Shown in pieces: positions 61,018 through 64,000 of a DNA stretch of 64,000 nucleotides; within the stretch, counting starts at the first letter, position 1; each line of letters opens with the position of its first letter. Source of the stretch: JAEYXS01 sp943367715 (GTDB taxonomy: Bacteria > Verrucomicrobiota > Verrucomicrobiia > Limisphaerales > JAEYXS01). The stretch lies in the NCBI GenBank assembly GCA_943367715.1, contig CALRJY020000008.1, positions 62,001-126,000 on the forward strand, written 5' to 3'. The notes under the pieces were generated by a model. The model saw only the letters and a list, made by a program, of their open reading frames with translations, was not told where the DNA came from and searched no databases. Made by a program: the position numbers and the translations under genes.

Positions 61018-62199
61018 CTACCGGGCCATCAGCGAGCAACCACGCGCTTCGGCTTGGGCGGCGCGACCGAGCAGTTCAAAACCATTGGCGTGACGGATAG
61101 CGAGGTCTTCCGTTTGAACAGTGGCAATTGACCAAACGTTCGCAAGATCATGAATTCGAATGAGGCCGGTTTCGCCGATGGCTGCTTCCAAGCCAGTTTC
61201 CGGCGATACGATCACCACTCTCGCCCATGGTGGAAATTGGAAACGGCGTGGCGAAGGCGAACCGCAAACGCGATCGTAAGCCTGCGAGCTCAGTTCGCTC
61301 ATTCCGTATTCGCACAGAATGGCCGCATCCGGCAGACCAAGGCGTTGAGCGAGTTGGCGGTGCAGTTCGGCCTTGGGCAACTCCCGCGAGCGTCCTTTGT
61401 ATCCGCCCGTTTCCATCAGACGTGAACCGGGAGGCAATTGGAAATGCAGGCCACGTGCTTCCAGCTCATCGAGGAGATGCACGAACAGAAATGCCGTGCC
61501 CAGCAGAAGGACCGGTTGACCGGTGGTGCAGGCAGTTTCCAGCGTCGCGAACACTTCGGAGAAACGGATTTCCCAAGCTTTGTCTGCACCCAGCTCACCG
61601 TAGAACTTAGGTTCACCCACCGCGAAGCTCTGCTGCACCGACTCGAACATGTGGATGAGGGAGGAATGCGGGCAGGATGAGGGCGGGGGAGTCAGTGCGA
61701 TGAATTTAGAGCTGTCGCGAGCGCTATGATTCGACTCACTCCTCACCCCAGCCCTCTCCGCCGAAGCTCGGCCTGCCAATAGAGGAGAGGGGGAAAAATT
61801 GGACAGCACATGTTTCTCGAACCACGGCAGCAATGACGCCTCATAAACCGCCAAAGAATCTGCATTGTGAAAATGGCGGCTCGGTCGTTGCTCGGTAGTG
61901 CCGCTCGAATGGAAGACGTGCGTGCGTGTTTCCAGCGGCAGGCTGGTGAGTTCGAGTTCCTTAAAAGCAGTCGTGGGCAGGGCTGGGATATCCCGCCAGT
62001 TTGTGACGGTTACCGGTGTTTTACGCCGCCGATCACAGAGGCTGCGATAGGGGGCGATCTGGTCATATTGCAGCTTGAAAAGATTCAAGGCTAACGATTG
62101 GAACTCGTTCTCGCCCAATGAGTCAGACTGATTTGAGGCGCGGGAAATCGCGTCGCGAAGGCGACGGGCGAAATCATGAAATGGACGCTGTTCTGTCAT
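61018..62199 (-). CDS. luxE: Acyl-protein synthetase, LuxE family, with in-frame repeat insertion
   Basis: 393 residues, about 20-30 longer than usual. Adenylating-domain features: HVFHSSGTTEQRPSRHFHNA, PPPSSCPHSSLIHMFE, LMETGGYKGRSRELPKAELH and ILCEYGMSELSSQAYDRV. LuxE activates a fatty acid with ATP and passes it to LuxC. Residues about 131-160 (encoded around 61720-61810) come from a dispersed hairpin repeat and lie in a loop between SLLPWFEKHVL and KFIALTPPP, which in other members are close together. First gene of the luxE-MFS-luxC-queD-queE operon. Confidence 0.85.
   Translation of the reverse strand: MTEQRPFHDFARRLRDAISRASNQSDSLGENEFQSLALNLFKLQYDQIAPYRSLCDRRRKTPVTVTNWRDIPALPTTAFKELELTSLPLETRTHVFHSSGTTEQRPSRHFHNADSLAVYEASLLPWFEKHVLSNFSPSPLLAGRASAERAGVRSESNHSARDSSKFIALTPPPSSCPHSSLIHMFESVQQSFAVGEPKFYGELGADKAWEIRFSEVFATLETACTTGQPVLLLGTAFLFVHLLDELEARGLHFQLPPGSRLMETGGYKGRSRELPKAELHRQLAQRLGLPDAAILCEYGMSELSSQAYDRVCGSPSPRRFQFPPWARVVIVSPETGLEAAIGETGLIRIHDLANVWSIATVQTEDLAIRHANGFELLGRAAQAEARGCSLMAR
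61752..61791. repeat. Dispersed palindromic repeat inside luxE
   Basis: Arms CCCTCTCC (61752-61759) and GGAGAGGG (61784-61791) with an inner CCGA/TCGG pairing. The wider element (about 61735-61800, CTCACCCCAGCCCTCTCC at its left) resembles a repeat common in many bacterial genomes. Inserted in frame in luxE. Confidence 0.75.
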
Positions 62200-62218
62200 G
62201 TGCGGTTTTTATTCTAGG

Positions 62219-62265
62219 GACGCACGGTTTAGGTGCGTCACCGGCTGGTTTTCCGCGACAGCCGG
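62219..62265. repeat. Two tandem hairpins upstream of luxE
   Basis: GACGCAC/GTGCGTC (62219-62225 and 62233-62239, loop GGTTTAG) and CCGGCTG/CAGCCGG (62241-62247 and 62259-62265). The joint sequence GGTGCGTCACCGG recurs at 44271-44283. They lie between the acetyltransferase and luxE; no T-run follows. Confidence 0.6.
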
Positions 62266-62335
62266 ACGGGTAATGAAGCAGACCAGCCTAGCCCGTGCAA
62301 GTGCGGGTTTGGAGAGCTCGGCTTGCCCAAGAACC

Positions 62336-62896
62336 TTAAACCTTGAGTGAACGGATTACCCGGCAAGGATTACCCGCCGCTACCATATCAGCGGGTATGT
62401 CCCGCGTGACCACACTTCCGGCACCGATAACGCTGCGTGGACCGATCTTGACCCCGGGACAGATGATGGCTCCTCCACCGATCCAGACATCTGAGCCGAT
62501 CTCGATAGGTTTGGCGAACTCCAGCCCGGTGCGGCGCTCAGCAGCATCGATCGGATGGGTAGCAGTATAAATCTGAACCCCGGGACCACAGAAAACATTG
62601 TCTCCGATGACCACTGGCATCACATCCAGAATGGTGCAATTGAAGTTAAAATAGACTTTGTTCCCGAGGGTTATATTGGAGCCGTAATCGCAATAGAATG
62701 GCGGCTCGATCCACACACCTTCCCCAGCAGAACCGAGAAGTTCGCTGAGGATGTGTGCGCGAAGTTCTTGCTCGGCGTCAGCCGAACTATTGAGACTCTT
62801 GCAGAGATCACGCGCCCGACGACGTTCCGCAGTCAGCACCGGGTCGGCCGCATTGTACAGATCTCCCGCGAGCATCTTCTCTTTTTCAGTCTTCAT
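62336..62896 (-). CDS. Maltose O-acetyltransferase family protein (hexapeptide repeat)
   Basis: 186 residues from the ATG at 62896 (MKTEKEKMLAGDLYNAADP), the family N-terminus. Left-handed beta-helix with hexapeptide repeats: FYCDYGSNITLGNKVYFNFN, VIGDNVFCGPGVQIYTATHP, catalytic His in YTATHPID, then IGSDVWIGGGAIICPGVKIG and IGAGSVVTRDIPADMVAAGN. Acetylates sugars with acetyl-CoA; precise sugar (maltose, galactoside, other) unclear. Third gene of the short operon with the LON-domain and DUF1844 genes, or independent; the gap is 77 bases. Confidence 0.93.
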   Translation of the reverse strand: MKTEKEKMLAGDLYNAADPVLTAERRRARDLCKSLNSSADAEQELRAHILSELLGSAGEGVWIEPPFYCDYGSNITLGNKVYFNFNCTILDVMPVVIGDNVFCGPGVQIYTATHPIDAAERRTGLEFAKPIEIGSDVWIGGGAIICPGVKIGPRSVIGAGSVVTRDIPADMVAAGNPCRVIRSLKV

Positions 62897-62973
62897 CGCG
62901 GTGTGTGAAAATCGGCGCGGCAAATCCCAGTGGTGTTTTCCGGGAAGGGCAAAACGGGCCTGAAAGCGCGCTT

Positions 62974-63306
62974 TTAAGCGTTGTCGCCACTCTGCTCGAC
63001 GTGATCGTCCAGTTCCTCGGCAAATGCTTCCCGCGTCAAAGTAAGGTGCTCTTTCAGCAGCTTGGCTTCGTCCGCTGTCAGGTTGCCCCGGGTCTTGAAC
63101 TCCAGCATCTCCAACAGATCGATGAACATCTTGGCGGATTCCAGGTCTTTGGGCGGGGTGAGGCCACTATCGGGATCGGCCACGCGCCCCAGCATCATCA
63201 TGGCGAGCTGGGAATGCTGCAGGACGAGGCCGGTGAACAGGTGCGACATGATTTCGTCGCGCGAGGCCTGGTCCAACGATTCATCTGACGGAAACGAAAA
63301 TTTCAT
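62974..63306 (-). CDS. DUF1844 family protein
   Basis: 110 residues. DUF1844 markers: FTGLVLQHSQLAMMMLGRVA, then SAKMFIDLLEMLEFKTRGNL, TADEAKLLKEHL. Small helical cytoplasmic protein of unknown function, common in Verrucomicrobiota and others. Its start overlaps the stop of the LON-domain gene (ATGA), so the two are translationally coupled. Confidence 0.88.
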   Translation of the reverse strand: MKFSFPSDESLDQASRDEIMSHLFTGLVLQHSQLAMMMLGRVADPDSGLTPPKDLESAKMFIDLLEMLEFKTRGNLTADEAKLLKEHLTLTREAFAEELDDHVEQSGDNA

Positions 63307-63992
63307 TTCGCCCCAGTGTTGCGAGCGCGTTGGATGGCGGCGAGCAGGAAATGCACAAGATGCTTGAGGCGTTCCTCGATTTCGGGCGTCTCCAGCAGGA
63401 CTTGCCGTTCCGCCGGGCTGGTAAGCAGCGTGCCGCCCACGGCATCCACAAACACCTCCGGGTCGGTCAATTGCTCGATCTGGCGGAGGAAGTGCTGGTA
63501 TGAGTCGGAGGCCTGCGTGGTCAGCGTGGCGTCACCTTCACTGGCCGGGAGCTTTTTGAGCAGTTCGGCGCCGGGATAAAGCCCTTCATCGAAAATTATT
63601 TTTATGAGCTCCCGCGCCTTGGTCATCAAGGCCTCCGCGATGGCAGAATTGATGGTCTTTGGCTTGAAAATCTCGATTTCGTGGACGCGATAGGGCTTGG
63701 CCTGCAGTTGCTTGCCCAAATGAATCCGTGTCATTCCTTGAACAATCATCTGGGATGTTCCGTCTTTATTCTGGACGGATGCACGGATGATGCCCACGCC
63801 CGCGATCTCCGAGGGAGTTTCCCGGGTGCGATCAGGGCGCTGAAGTGCTACTGAAAACAGGCGGTGCGAAGAAAGGGCATCCGCCAGCATGACCCGGTAA
63901 CGGGGCTCAAAGATATAGAGCGGCAAGATCGTATGAGGGAAAAGCGTGGCGTTTGGGAGCACCATGATCCCTATCTCTGACGGCAAGTCCAT
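63303..63992 (-). CDS. Stand-alone LON substrate-binding domain protein
   Basis: 229 residues. Only the Lon N-terminal (PUA-like) domain: MVLPNATLFPHTILPLYIFE, PRYRVMLADALSSHRLFSVA, IAGVGIIRASVQNKDGTSQM, VQGMTRIHLGK, and a helical tail with DPEVFVDAVGGTLLTSPAER. No AAA+ or protease part, so it is not a Lon enzyme; such proteins may bind substrates or nucleic acid. An upstream start beyond the window cannot be excluded as only 8 bases precede the ATG. Confidence 0.9.
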   Translation of the reverse strand: MDLPSEIGIMVLPNATLFPHTILPLYIFEPRYRVMLADALSSHRLFSVALQRPDRTRETPSEIAGVGIIRASVQNKDGTSQMIVQGMTRIHLGKQLQAKPYRVHEIEIFKPKTINSAIAEALMTKARELIKIIFDEGLYPGAELLKKLPASEGDATLTTQASDSYQHFLRQIEQLTDPEVFVDAVGGTLLTSPAERQVLLETPEIEERLKHLVHFLLAAIQRARNTGAK

Positions 63993-64000
63993 GCAGACAA

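Overview
The window looks like a chromosomal segment of a Gram-negative bacterium of the phylum Verrucomicrobiota, most likely near the Pedosphaera/Limisphaera branch; this placement is an inference. It rests on a cassette of pseudopilin-like genes known from Verrucomicrobium and Chthoniobacter (the Verru_Chthon cassette families A-D, recognised from memory), several prepilins with the N-terminal FTLIELLVVIA signature and a C-terminal DGHVE motif, Tat-exported TIM-barrel enzymes, a DUF6797-type secreted propeller protein, and several families of dispersed palindromic repeats. Genes lie on both strands and coding density is high, except for about 1.6 kb at 50.8-52.4 kb that holds only repeats.

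Layout. 0-1.1 kb: a TetR repressor with a clear palindromic operator, followed by an outer-membrane efflux lipoprotein that runs off the left edge. 1.4-7.4 kb: an AT-richer orphan gene, a PBP4-type D-Ala-D-Ala carboxypeptidase, a TPR protein, a large secreted propeller protein and the tRNA-modifying TcdA. 7.6-25.2 kb: the most striking region. A BrnT/CopG-antitoxin-like pair lies directly ahead of six tightly packed pseudopilin-like genes (two GspG-like, then GspH-, GspI-, GspJ- and giant GspK-like) and a 3000-residue secreted subtilisin-family protease. The block ends in a strong intrinsic terminator and looks like a dedicated type II-like export or surface-assembly system with its substrate.

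25.3-36.7 kb: an RNA/DNA methyltransferase with a HEAT-like N-terminus, UvrA, a long TPR protein, and an Hsp20-Lon-LolA-like proteostasis operon. 36.7-44.2 kb: a small Cys-containing membrane protein, a Tat-exported TIM barrel, two convergent DGHVE-type prepilins, a lipoprotein, the RNA-binding protein Tex and an EamA transporter. 44.4-50.8 kb: a sugar isomerase-like enzyme, an exported polysaccharide pyruvyl transferase-like protein, and a run of small mostly uncharacterised genes (DUF2200, SUKH-like, zinc ribbon, YcxB-like). 50.8-52.4 kb: repeat-rich, no credible gene. 52.4-57.2 kb: an M60 metallopeptidase, a DUF6891-like lipoprotein, an enolase-superfamily dehydratase and a small membrane protein. 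57.2-62.2 kb: a minus-strand operon luxE-MFS-luxC-queD-queE, which combines fatty-acid reduction with 7-deazaguanine synthesis; a dispersed repeat sits in frame inside luxE. 62.3-64 kb: a LON-domain protein, a DUF1844 protein and a maltose-type O-acetyltransferase.

No rRNA, tRNA, CRISPR array, complete insertion sequence or prophage was seen. All functional calls come from reading motifs by eye; no database search was run.
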